This document shows positions 45,751-53,518 of a stretch of DNA of 64,000 nt, in pieces. The notes under the pieces are model-generated. The model was not told the DNA's origin. It worked only from the letters and a program-made list of their open reading frames with translations, and ran no database searches. The stretch spans positions 124,001-188,000 of the forward strand of contig NZ_SUMG01000003.1 of NCBI RefSeq assembly GCF_009910325.1, read 5' to 3'. Position 1 is the first letter of the stretch. The number at the start of each line of letters is the position of its first letter. The position numbers were made by a program, and so were the translations under genes. Source of the DNA: Isachenkonia alkalipeptolytica. Its GTDB lineage: Bacteria; Bacillota; Clostridia; Peptostreptococcales; T1SED10-28.

Positions 45751-46228
45751 TTATTGAAAAAAATCATAACCGCCTTTACCGTTTCTTTTCACTTCGTACA
45801 TGGCAGAGTCCGCATTCCTTAATAAGGTTTCGCTATCAGTGCCATTTTCGGGATAGGTGGTAACACCGATTGAGGAATTTACATAACAGGCATTCCCTTT
45901 TATATGCATAACCTCTTGTATATTTCGATGAATTTTTTGAATAAGATCGGTGACCGCTTGTTTGTCTTCGGTATTACGCAGGATGATGGTAAACTCATCG
46001 CCACCCATTCGAGCAACGGTATCGGATTTTCGAACATCATCCGACAAACGGTTTGCAACGGTAACTAAAACCTCATCCTCGGCTTCATGACCATACTGAT
46101 CATTAATTTCCTTAAATCCGTCTAAATCAATAAATAGCAGCATAAATTTATTTTGATCTCTTTCGTGTTCCAGGATCATCCGTTGTAATACTTCAAAAAA
46201 TAATCGTCGATTGGGCAGCCCGGTGAGC
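45751..46228 (-). pseudogene. GGDEF diguanylate cyclase, 5'-truncated by repeat
   Basis: The minus-strand frame contains nearly the whole GGDEF domain: LTGLPNRRLFFEVL at its start, FIDLDGFKEINDQYGHEAED, the active site RMGGDEF, and the C-terminal GVTTYPENG. Everything before the domain, including the Asp of the usual D-x-LTGLPNRR motif and any sensor part, is gone, because repeat copy 3 begins at 46229. The only ATG (46233) lies in the repeat. It is probably inactive without expression signals, although the catalytic site is intact. The coding end is followed by a short gap and the terminator of the convergent operon. Confidence 0.82.
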
Positions 46229-46476
46229 TTCACAGAGGGACGGTTCTGTTGTGAGGTAGCAATACAAACGTGTAGAGCATATAATTGATCATTTTTTTCA
46301 GATTATAAGAGTATTGAAACCGACAATCATATTTAGGGAAAGTTCGATAAATGGTTTTCCATAATTTATTAGAAGTCTCAATTTAGAGTTCATTATTTAG
46401 AATTATGTTGCTCGATGGACCAAAGAAATGCTTTTATTATATGAAAATCTCACAACAGAACCGTCCCCGCGTGAGG
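46229..46476. repeat. REP-doublet element, copy 3, full length (about 248 bp)
   Basis: The left end TTCACAGAGGGACGGTTC...TTGTGAGGTAG and right end CTCACAACAGAACCGTCC...GCGTGAGG enclose the family's common interior (TGTAGAGCAT; GATGGACCAAAGAAATGC). It separates two truncated genes: a minus-strand GGDEF on the left and a plus-strand MBL hydrolase on the right. Confidence 0.88.
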
Positions 46477-46482
46477 AACGGA

Positions 46483-47406
46483 ATGGATCCAACCTCCCTG
46501 GGAAGTCTTATTTGGGACTGGATCACTCAGGATGGAGAACGTGTCCCTTCACAAAAGGTTCCCATGGTACCCTTGGACTGGGCGGGGATTAACAGTGATG
46601 TGGATAGCCTTACCTGGTTTGGGCACTCAAATGTCCTATTAAGTATTGATAATAAAAAAATATTAATCGACCCCATGTTTGACGATATGGCATCTCCGGT
46701 ATCCTTTATCGGAAGCCGGAGGTTTACCGAGGACATCTTCCATGTGATTGAAGATTTACCTCAAATTGACGCCGTGTTTATTACCCACGATCATTATGAT
46801 CATTTGGATTATCCCTCGATTCTTGCCTTAAAGGATAAGACGGAGCACTTTTTCGTGCCCCTGGGTGTGGATGCCCATCTTAGTGAGTGGGGAGTGGAGC
46901 CTGAGAACATTACTGCCATGAACTGGTGGGATGAGGTAGAATGGCAAGGGGTGGATATTGCAGCGGTTCCTGCCCGGCATTACTCCAGCCGAGGTTTATT
47001 TGATCAAAACAGTACCCTGTGGTCCGGCTGGGTAATCTCCGGAGAGGAGACTAATATCTATATTAGCGGCGACACAAGCTATGGACAACACTTTCAGGCA
47101 ATCGGAGAGACCTACGGCCCCTTTGATCTGACTTTAATTGAGGGTGGCCAATACGATCGCCGATGGGCGGACTCCCACATGTTTCCCGAAGAAGCGGTTC
47201 AGGCCCATATTGATGCCCGGGGAGAGGTAATGATGCTTATGCATTGGGGTGCCTTTTCTCTATCACTACACGATTGGTCAGAGCTAATTGAAAGAGCCCT
47301 TGTGGAAGGGGAGGACCGGGAGGTTTCAATCATCGCCCCCCAAATCGGCGAGACCGTGGACCTTCAGGATTTGGATCTTTCCATCACTCCTTGGTGGGAT
47401 TTTTAA
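46483..47406 (+). CDS. MBL-fold metal-dependent hydrolase (UlaG/NAPE-PLD-like), N-terminus lost
   Basis: About 307 residues from ATG 46483 (a frame also runs back into the repeat to 46405). The beta-lactamase-fold core is intact: WFGHSNVLLSIDNKKILIDPMF, the metal site THDHYDHLD, PARHYSSRGLFD, ISGDTSYG, and the final HWGAF. It is a Zn/Mn hydrolase of the UlaG/NAPE-PLD-like family that acts on an unknown phosphodiester or lactone. Relatives carry an extra N-terminal segment before WFGH. Here the repeat element replaces the upstream region and supplies the first codons, so native promoter and N-terminus are probably lost, while the catalytic domain remains. Confidence 0.82.
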   Translation: MDPTSLGSLIWDWITQDGERVPSQKVPMVPLDWAGINSDVDSLTWFGHSNVLLSIDNKKILIDPMFDDMASPVSFIGSRRFTEDIFHVIEDLPQIDAVFITHDHYDHLDYPSILALKDKTEHFFVPLGVDAHLSEWGVEPENITAMNWWDEVEWQGVDIAAVPARHYSSRGLFDQNSTLWSGWVISGEETNIYISGDTSYGQHFQAIGETYGPFDLTLIEGGQYDRRWADSHMFPEEAVQAHIDARGEVMMLMHWGAFSLSLHDWSELIERALVEGEDREVSIIAPQIGETVDLQDLDLSITPWWDF

Positions 47407-47415
47407 AGGAATTAG

Positions 47416-47538
47416 GCAGGTCGAGGCTTTGCCCTGGTGGCCGAAGAAATTCTAAAATTGGCAGAAGAGCTACATGAGGTTTTGAAAGAATTTAAGTATA
47501 AAATGGTTAACGAGGTATTTGCAAAAAGCACCCGGTAA
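47416..47538 (+). pseudogene. methyl-accepting chemotaxis protein, signalling-tip remnant
   Basis: About 40 codons reading AGRGFALVAEEILKLAEEL, the conserved highly charged hairpin of chemoreceptors (usually GRGFAVVAEEIRKLAEES). They are followed by a short helix and a stop. No start, membrane or ligand domain is present. It is a decayed C-terminal fragment left behind by a deletion after the hydrolase gene. Confidence 0.75.
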
Positions 47539-47553
47539 AGGGGTGCTTTTTTC
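47525..47553 (+). terminator. short Rho-independent terminator
   Basis: AAAAGCACCC, loop GGTAAA, GGGGTGCTTTTTTC: a compact hairpin with a T-run just after the chemoreceptor remnant. Confidence 0.7.
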
Positions 47554-47689
47554 TTGTGAAATACTAATGAAACATTTTTCTGTTACGGTGTAGTCGTTGT
47601 AGAAAAATACATCCGAACTCATGGATGAAAGGAGTATGCAACAGGGGGTATTTACCCAAAAGAGAAGACAATTTATAGGAGGTTTTATT

Positions 47690-48457
47690 TTGAAGAAAAA
47701 AATTATTACAGTATTGCTGATCATGGGTATGGGCCTTTTGGTTTTGACGGCTTGTGGCAACGGTGATACAGACAACAATGACAATGCAGAAGAAAATGGA
47801 GAAGCTACAGGACAGGTACCGGAAGCAACGGAAGAAATCGACCCGGATGACTATGAAGACGATGATGTTTTAGTTCGGATAAATGATGAAGAAGTACTTT
47901 TTTCCGAGTTTGAAGAGGAATTTGAGCGAAACAAACTTGCGGCCTCTCAGCAATATGGAATTGACTTGGACAGCGAAGAGGGTGCTGTTATGATCCCGCA
48001 AATTCAGCAGCAGGCAATAGAGTCGTTGATCAGTCAGAATGTGATGCTGCAGGAAGCCGAGAATCAAGGGATCGATGTCAGTGATGGAGACGTCGAAGAT
48101 AATATTGATGATTTAACCGAGCAGTTCGGCGGAGAAGAAGGGCTGGAAGAAGCCATGGAAGTCGAAGGCTTGGATGATGAATCCTTACGGGCATTTATAC
48201 GGGAAAATCTGATGATCGAAAATCTATTCAGTCAGAATTTAAATATGGAGAGCATTGAAATTACCGAGGATGAAAAAGAAGCATATTATGCTCAGCTTGA
48301 AGAAAGCTGGGAAGAACAGGGACAGGAACACGTGCCCTTTGAAGAAGTGGAAGAACAGATTGCTCAGCAGCTGCAACAACAAAAGCAACAGGAAATGCAA
48401 ATGGAGTATCTCGAAGAGTTAATGGAAGACAGCGAAATTGAACGACTGTATCTATAA
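47690..48457 (+). CDS. SurA_N-domain lipoprotein (PrsA/foldase-like, no PPIase domain)
   Basis: 255 residues from TTG 47690, which lies 6 bases after AGGAGG; longer in-frame extensions lack a site. A lipoprotein signal with lipobox LTAC (Cys about 21) is followed by a very acidic linker and then a SurA N-terminal-type chaperone domain (VNINDEEV-like: VRINDEEVLFSEFEEEF; ALESLISQNVMLQEAENQGI). A charged, Gln-rich C-terminal helix ends the protein. The parvulin domain of PrsA is absent. It is anchored on the outer face of the membrane and probably assists folding of secreted proteins. Monocistronic, between two terminators. Confidence 0.85.
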   Translation: MKKKIITVLLIMGMGLLVLTACGNGDTDNNDNAEENGEATGQVPEATEEIDPDDYEDDDVLVRINDEEVLFSEFEEEFERNKLAASQQYGIDLDSEEGAVMIPQIQQQAIESLISQNVMLQEAENQGIDVSDGDVEDNIDDLTEQFGGEEGLEEAMEVEGLDDESLRAFIRENLMIENLFSQNLNMESIEITEDEKEAYYAQLEESWEEQGQEHVPFEEVEEQIAQQLQQQKQQEMQMEYLEELMEDSEIERLYL

Positions 48458-48478
48458 TTATTTGCACGAAAGTAATGA

Positions 48479-48517
48479 AAATGCCCGAGGAACAGCTTAC
48501 AATTCCTTGGGCATTTA
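48479..48517 (+). terminator. Rho-independent terminator
   Basis: AATGCCCGAGGAA pairs with TTCCTTGGGCATT (one mismatch) around a loop of about 12 bases, shortly after the lipoprotein stop. Confidence 0.7.
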
Positions 48518-48637
48518 TGATATAAGGCGTTTTTTACTCTGGGAATAAGAAACCCTGGATTTTATTGATCAAACACATATCAACGTTTGTCCGAAAAGAG
48601 GAAGTTGTCTAAAAACCGATTAAAAAGGAGCGGTTTC

Positions 48638-49792
48638 ATGAGTCGAAAACGAATACAGGAGCTTGATCTCCTAAGAACCGTCGCAATCATTATGGTGGTG
48701 TTTGTACATGCAATCACCCGGGCCATTGAAGTACACCAGACCAACGGAGGTCTGACTGAAAACATGGAAACGGCACTGCTTACCCTTCGCCTGTTTGCCA
48801 CCTTCGGAACACCGATTTTTGTGTTTCTAACGGAATTTTTACTATCCTACTCCTATCAAGAGGGGCTTCCTTCGGGATTCTTCAAAAAACGGATCAAATA
48901 CATTTTGCTACCCTACGTATCCATGGGGGTACTCTATGCCTTTGTAATGACTTACGAGGGTGGAGGTACTATGAACCTGGCGGGATTTTTTCAGTTTTTC
49001 AGGAATTTTGCCATAAACCTTACGATCGGTTTTTATCGCCACGGATACTTCATTATCCTGGTTTTTCAATTCTATCTGCTGCACTATTTTCTCCATAGCA
49101 GGCTGAAAAATATGAATGTGAAAACCCTTTTAGGGGCAAGTCTTACAATTAATGTGGCCTATCATCTCATTTTTCACGGAATCCAGAAAGCAGGGGTCCC
49201 TTACAGTGAAGAGCTGGTTACAATCTTTACCTGGGGAACCGCTCCGGCATGGATCTTTTACTTCACCTGTGGTTACGTTCTCGGCAGAAAACAGGAGGCT
49301 TTTCACGCATTACTGGATCGGCTGGATCGGTGGGTTATTCCTTTTGTGGCCCTTAGCGGAGGTTTTTTAGCACTTATGAACTTTAGTGGCCTGCTGACGG
49401 AGAACAGTTCGAAACGTTTTGATATGATCTTTTTTACTGCGGCCATGTTCCTGATGTTGTACCGGTTTGCCAGAAAAAAAGAGTATTCCCTAAGGTTCAC
49501 GGAGTTCATCAGTCGATATTCCTTTGGGATTTATCTGCTGCATATGTTTTATCTATTTGTAATAACGGAGTTTATGATCGGAAGGACCTTGTATCTAACA
49601 CCGGTGGCAAGCCTTACGGTATTGACGGTAGGAAGCACGGTGCTTTCCATTGCCACAACTGATTTTCTCAGTCAATTTTCCTGGAGCGCTTACGTAATCG
49701 GCCGCATGGAAAAGAAAAAGCCACAGCCGGCAGGAGAACAACGAAAGGAGCTTCGATTACATCGTGAAAGAACAAATCTTACGGAGTATTAA
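48638..49792 (+). CDS. acyltransferase 3 family membrane protein
   Basis: 384 residues with about ten membrane helices. It begins with the family hallmark ELDLLRTVAIIMVVFVHA, whose His is the proposed catalytic residue, and keeps the helical layout of OafA/YrhL-type O-acyltransferases (Acyl_transf_3). Such enzymes move acetyl or other acyl groups across the membrane onto cell-wall polymers or surface sugars. ATG 48638 has AAGGAG 7 bases upstream; the upstream frame from 48587 lacks a site. The 3' end overlaps the next gene by 29 bases, which suggests a joint role in the envelope. Confidence 0.87.
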   Translation: MSRKRIQELDLLRTVAIIMVVFVHAITRAIEVHQTNGGLTENMETALLTLRLFATFGTPIFVFLTEFLLSYSYQEGLPSGFFKKRIKYILLPYVSMGVLYAFVMTYEGGGTMNLAGFFQFFRNFAINLTIGFYRHGYFIILVFQFYLLHYFLHSRLKNMNVKTLLGASLTINVAYHLIFHGIQKAGVPYSEELVTIFTWGTAPAWIFYFTCGYVLGRKQEAFHALLDRLDRWVIPFVALSGGFLALMNFSGLLTENSSKRFDMIFFTAAMFLMLYRFARKKEYSLRFTEFISRYSFGIYLLHMFYLFVITEFMIGRTLYLTPVASLTVLTVGSTVLSIATTDFLSQFSWSAYVIGRMEKKKPQPAGEQRKELRLHRERTNLTEY

Positions 49793-51533
49793 AGACTATC
49801 GACACTATTGGCGGGAATTCACCGCCTTTGGTGTTTTTTACCTTTTTATAAGCGGTTACATCTTCATACCGATCCTGAGTTATGTTTTGCATCGGGTACT
49901 GCTCTTTACCCGGGGGGGAGTGGCCCTTAACCAAGGGGCTTTTTCGTTGCTGCTGGATATTCGGGGGATTATCGGACTGATTTTATTGATGGGTCTTGCA
50001 ACGGTTTTTATTATGGTGGAAATCGGAACTCTGGTGGCGATGACCTATCCCATGGAAGAAAAGAAAGGGGTTTCCATTACCGATGGACTGATCCGTATGT
50101 TTTATTCCTTACGACGGATTCTCAGTTTCGGACTGATCCCTTTAGCCCTGATTCTTCTGCTTTTGATTCCGTTGATACAAATCCCCGTGATGCCGGAAAT
50201 CTCCGAGCTGATAGAACTACCGGGAATCCTGCAGGACCAGATTACAGAGGGGCCTATCATTGGAATGCTTTACTATGGCTTCGTGGCATTGGCCCTATAT
50301 CTATTAATTCGGTTGATTTTTACAATTCATGAAATTGTGTTGGGGAAAAAAACCACCCTTCAGTCGATGAAAAGCAGTTGGGAACTTACCAAAAATGCCA
50401 GTATCACAACCTTTATAAAACTGTTGGTGCTAAATATGGGCCTGCTCGCCATTACGGTGGTGATTCTACCATTGGTTGCAGGGATACCACGAATGCTGGG
50501 GGATGAAATAAATGTTTACCTACAGAACCTCTTTCTTAGCGGTGCCGGACTGCTGGGGGTTTTGGTCTCGATCCTGGTGACACCGATAAACATTATGGTG
50601 ATTACGAAACTGTATCGGAAAGAAAAAGGCATCGGCAGCCGTTATCCGGTAATGTCCTTGGAAGGAAAGGAATTTCCGGGGTTAGCGAAATTCGAGTATA
50701 AGTTTTTCCGACTGATGCGACGGCGAAAGATTACGGTATTGATTTTGTTTGTGACCATGGTCTTTGGATCCTTCGGTATGGGAAGTGCCGTCCAGCAGGG
50801 TATGGTCTATGCCGGTAGAAATGTGGAAGTGATTTCCCATAGAGGGATTGTAAGCGGTGAGTTTGAAAATAGCCTGAGCGCTGTGCGGGGCTCCCTTGAA
50901 GCCCAGGTGGACGCGGTGGGGATGGATGTTCAGATGACAAAGGATGAAGTAATTGTTTTAAACCACGACCCTACACTGAAAAGAACCTTCGGACTTCCCC
51001 ATAACATCCGAAATACCGAATATAAGGAGCTGATGGAGCAGGAGCCGATACTGCCCCGAAACTTTGAAGCCGGGGATCCCTACTTACCTACACTGGATGA
51101 GGTACTGACATTAATAGACGGACAGATGACCATTCATATCGATGTTAAAACCTTCGGTGAATCCGAACTATACGCGGAAAAAATCGTAAAGGTGGTGGAG
51201 GAAAACGATATGGAGGAGTATGCCTATATCCAATCCTTTGATTATGATTTTTTAAAGAAGGTAAAGGAACTAAACCCTGAAATTAAAACCGCTCAAATTC
51301 TTTATTTTGCCTTGGGTGACATCGGATCTTTAGAAGTGGATTATCTGACGGTATACAAAGGAATGCTCAGTGACGAACTGGTGCAACGAACCCGACGATC
51401 GGAAAAAGGCCTCTTTGTATGGACGGTAAACACGGAAGAGTCCATCCAAGAAGTCCTACAATATGATATCGATGGAATCATCACAGATTATCCCCTACGG
51501 GTTCAAGAAATAATGGGTAGAAGGAGAGACTAA
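49764..51533 (+). CDS. membrane glycerophosphodiester phosphodiesterase-domain protein with altered active site
   Basis: 589 residues: an N-terminal half with about seven membrane helices (membrane-domain GDPD subtype) and a C-terminal TIM-barrel GDPD domain from about residue 355 (EVISHRGIVSGEFENSL; NHDPTLKRT; LPTLDEVL; FVWTVNT; GIITDYP). Metal-ligand positions are unusual: the E-x-D motif reads GMD (Glu to Gly), and the later E-x-K reads IDVK (Glu to Asp). Catalysis may therefore be weak or altered; family function is cleavage of glycerophosphodiesters or lipoteichoic-acid-type polymers outside the cell. The start is GTG 49764, overlapping the acyltransferase gene. Confidence 0.85.
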   Translation: MKEQILRSIKDYRHYWREFTAFGVFYLFISGYIFIPILSYVLHRVLLFTRGGVALNQGAFSLLLDIRGIIGLILLMGLATVFIMVEIGTLVAMTYPMEEKKGVSITDGLIRMFYSLRRILSFGLIPLALILLLLIPLIQIPVMPEISELIELPGILQDQITEGPIIGMLYYGFVALALYLLIRLIFTIHEIVLGKKTTLQSMKSSWELTKNASITTFIKLLVLNMGLLAITVVILPLVAGIPRMLGDEINVYLQNLFLSGAGLLGVLVSILVTPINIMVITKLYRKEKGIGSRYPVMSLEGKEFPGLAKFEYKFFRLMRRRKITVLILFVTMVFGSFGMGSAVQQGMVYAGRNVEVISHRGIVSGEFENSLSAVRGSLEAQVDAVGMDVQMTKDEVIVLNHDPTLKRTFGLPHNIRNTEYKELMEQEPILPRNFEAGDPYLPTLDEVLTLIDGQMTIHIDVKTFGESELYAEKIVKVVEENDMEEYAYIQSFDYDFLKKVKELNPEIKTAQILYFALGDIGSLEVDYLTVYKGMLSDELVQRTRRSEKGLFVWTVNTEESIQEVLQYDIDGIITDYPLRVQEIMGRRRD

Positions 51534-51616
51534 CTGCAAACAGAGAGCACAGAGAGGACAGCGGGACGGATCTTTTGTCCTCTTTTATGATTTTGCATCG
51601 CTCTTAACCTTTTATG
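51534..51616. other. short intergenic stretch before repeat copy 4
   Basis: Contains a weak hairpin-like AGAGGACAGCGGGA...TTTTGTCCTCTTTTAT (51553-51588), with arms AGAGGACA/TGTCCTCT and a T-run: a probable terminator for the GDPD gene. Confidence 0.5.
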
Positions 51617-51862
51617 CTCACAATGGGACGGTTCTTTTGTGAGGTAGTAATACAAATGTGTAGAGCATCTGATGAATCGTTTTTTCATATTTATATAGCA
51701 CTGAATCAGGCAAGCATATTTGGACATAATTCAGTAAATTCTTTTCCTAATTTATAGCAGATTTTCATTTTGCGTTCCATTATTTAAATAAATTTATGGG
51801 ATGAACCAAAGAAATGCTGTTATCGTTTGAAAATCAAACAACAGAACCGTCCCCGCGTGAGG
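51617..51862. repeat. REP-doublet element, copy 4, full length (246 bp)
   Basis: The best-preserved long copy. Left end CTCACAATGGGACGGTTC, TTTTGTGAGGTAGT; interior with TGTAGAGCATC, GCAAGCATATTTGGACAT, TTTATAGCAGATTTTCATTTT and GGGATGAACCAAAGAAATGC; right end ACAGAACCGTCCCCGCGTGAGG. The two ends are inverted copies of one another over about 25 bases. It lies directly against the dehydratase remnant. Confidence 0.9.
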
Positions 51863-51863
51863 T

Positions 51864-52004
51864 CTTGGAACCGCAGCGGTGGGCTACCGAACGGAATCCA
51901 TGCACGGTGCAGGATCTCCTCAAGCCCAGCGAATCATGATCAGCAGACAATCTGACATCGCCGCAAAAAAAGATCTGGCAAAAGATATCTTGGATATCAA
52001 ATAA
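51864..52004 (+). pseudogene. C-terminal remnant resembling 4-hydroxybutyryl-CoA dehydratase (HpaB superfamily)
   Basis: The frame starts right at the repeat boundary and reads GTAAVGYRTESMHGAGSP, QAQRIMISRQSDIAAKKDL, then a short helix and stop. This matches my recollection of the C-terminus of 4-hydroxybutyryl-CoA dehydratase/vinylacetyl-CoA isomerase, a clostridial FAD/FeS enzyme of aminobutyrate fermentation. The preceding 440 or so residues are absent. It is a deletion scar with its breakpoint at the element. Confidence 0.65.
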
Positions 52005-52101
52005 ACCAAAGGGGACGGAGGAGGTTGTGTGGGGGGAACAAAAATTTACTGCCAATCGTCTTATTATAGAGGAAAAAATTAGGAATAGGAGGTTTTGGCA
52101 G

Positions 52102-53406
52102 ATGAAAGGGAAAAAGCTATATTTAAAGATTGTTGTGGCTCTATCGCTGGTTATACTCTTAGGTGGAGGGCTGAAGTATTTTGCTCCGGCTCAGGGAGAG
52201 GATCCGGAAAGTATTATGGAAGTCGTTTACCCTAAAGCCTATGCTTTTGAAAATCATAATGCCCGTGTTAAGTTGTGGGATGAAAACCCTTTGGATGAAG
52301 AATTTATCCATGCAATACAGGGGTTTTCCTATAGGACAGCTACTGAAATACTAAAAAGCGCCGACGGGAACAGTAACTATTCTCCCGCTTCCTTGTATTT
52401 CGCGTTAGCACTGGCAACCACAGGGGCAAAGGATGAGACCAGGGGGGAGTTATTGAATCTACTTGGGGTGGATGACGTGGAAATCCTTTCGGAACAATCG
52501 GGGAATTATTACCGCCGTCTTTATAAGGATAATGAAATCGGACAGCTAAAAATTGCCAACTCCTATTGGATGGACGAATATGTGATGGATCAGCCCGTGG
52601 AATTTCATCAGGATTTCATAGACAACGCCGTTGAAAACTTTTATACCGAAACCTTTCTGGTAGATTTTTCAAAGAGAGAAGCGGGAAAGATAATGGGAGA
52701 ATGGGTGGCATCGAAAACAAAAGGAACCTTGTCCCCAAGCTTTGAAGTTGATCCGGAACAGATTCTATCCATTATCAATACCATATACTTTTATGACCAA
52801 TGGGTGGATCGTTTTAATAGTAATCAAACGGAAGAGGATACTTTCACCCTTTCCGATGGTAGTGAAGTGACTACGGATTTTATGAATCAGACTTACTCTT
52901 CCATTAGTTTTTCAAGAGGAGAAGGGTTTACCCGTGCAGCTAGGAGTCTAAAAAACGGAGGAAGAATGGTATTTGTTCTTCCCGATGAAGGCGTTACACC
53001 TCAGGAATTCTTTGCCTCGCCGGATTCCCTGAAAGAAGCCTTCGAAGGGGGAAAGGGGTATTTTGGTGAAGTAGAGTGGAAAGTGCCGAAGTTTAGCTTT
53101 AATAGCTCCTTTGACCTTACGGAAGCAATGAATACCCTCGGGGTCAATAAGGCCTTTTCGGAGGAGGCGGACTTTACTGGAATGACAGATCATTTTGCGT
53201 TTATTTCCGAAGTGAAGCAGGAAACCCATATCGCCATCGATGAAGAAGGGGTAACGGCATCCTCTTTCACCCAGATTATGGCTGCGGGCTCAGGATTACC
53301 GGAAGATCAGGCAGAGATGATCCTTGACCGTCCATTTCTTTACGGGATTAAGTCAGGGGATGGAACCCTTTTGTTCATAGGAGTTGTGGAAAATCCTGAA
53401 GAATAA
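52102..53406 (+). CDS. serpin-family protease inhibitor, membrane-anchored or secreted
   Basis: 434 residues: N-terminal signal/anchor helix (about 6-24), a spacer, then a full-length serpin fold from about residue 70 (YSPASLYFALALATTGA, the conserved shutter region; IINTIYFYDQW; the C-terminal RPFLYGIKSGDGTLLFIGVV). The reactive-centre hinge reads EEGVTASSFT where inhibitory serpins have EEGTEAAAAT, so small residues are partly kept and inhibitory function is possible but unproven. The predicted scissile loop holds MAAGSGLPEDQ. ATG 52102 follows AGGAGG. Bacterial serpins are sporadic; its likely role is to block an extracellular protease. Monocistronic. Confidence 0.9.
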   Translation: MKGKKLYLKIVVALSLVILLGGGLKYFAPAQGEDPESIMEVVYPKAYAFENHNARVKLWDENPLDEEFIHAIQGFSYRTATEILKSADGNSNYSPASLYFALALATTGAKDETRGELLNLLGVDDVEILSEQSGNYYRRLYKDNEIGQLKIANSYWMDEYVMDQPVEFHQDFIDNAVENFYTETFLVDFSKREAGKIMGEWVASKTKGTLSPSFEVDPEQILSIINTIYFYDQWVDRFNSNQTEEDTFTLSDGSEVTTDFMNQTYSSISFSRGEGFTRAARSLKNGGRMVFVLPDEGVTPQEFFASPDSLKEAFEGGKGYFGEVEWKVPKFSFNSSFDLTEAMNTLGVNKAFSEEADFTGMTDHFAFISEVKQETHIAIDEEGVTASSFTQIMAAGSGLPEDQAEMILDRPFLYGIKSGDGTLLFIGVVENPEE

Positions 53407-53451
53407 AATATTATTTTGGCAGATTATCACTTTTTATAAGATAAACAGAAT

Positions 53452-53488
53452 GCTCCCCTACCTTAAATTTGATAGGGGAGCGTTTTTT
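53452..53488. terminator. Rho-independent terminator
   Basis: GCTCCCCTA and TAGGGGAGC form a perfect 9-bp stem with a loop of about 13 bases and then TTTTTT. It separates the serpin gene from the convergent anti-sigma gene. Confidence 0.85.
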
Positions 53489-53518
53489 ACTATCTTTGTT
53501 TGGTGTGTTCTATAATGT

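Noticed and set aside
51530-51727. Minus-strand ORF ending near the GDPD stop, with Arg/Cys/Tyr-rich repeat-derived sequence (also at 60699-60923).
   Set aside because: It is simply a translation of the REP element; the same peptide recurs wherever the element does.
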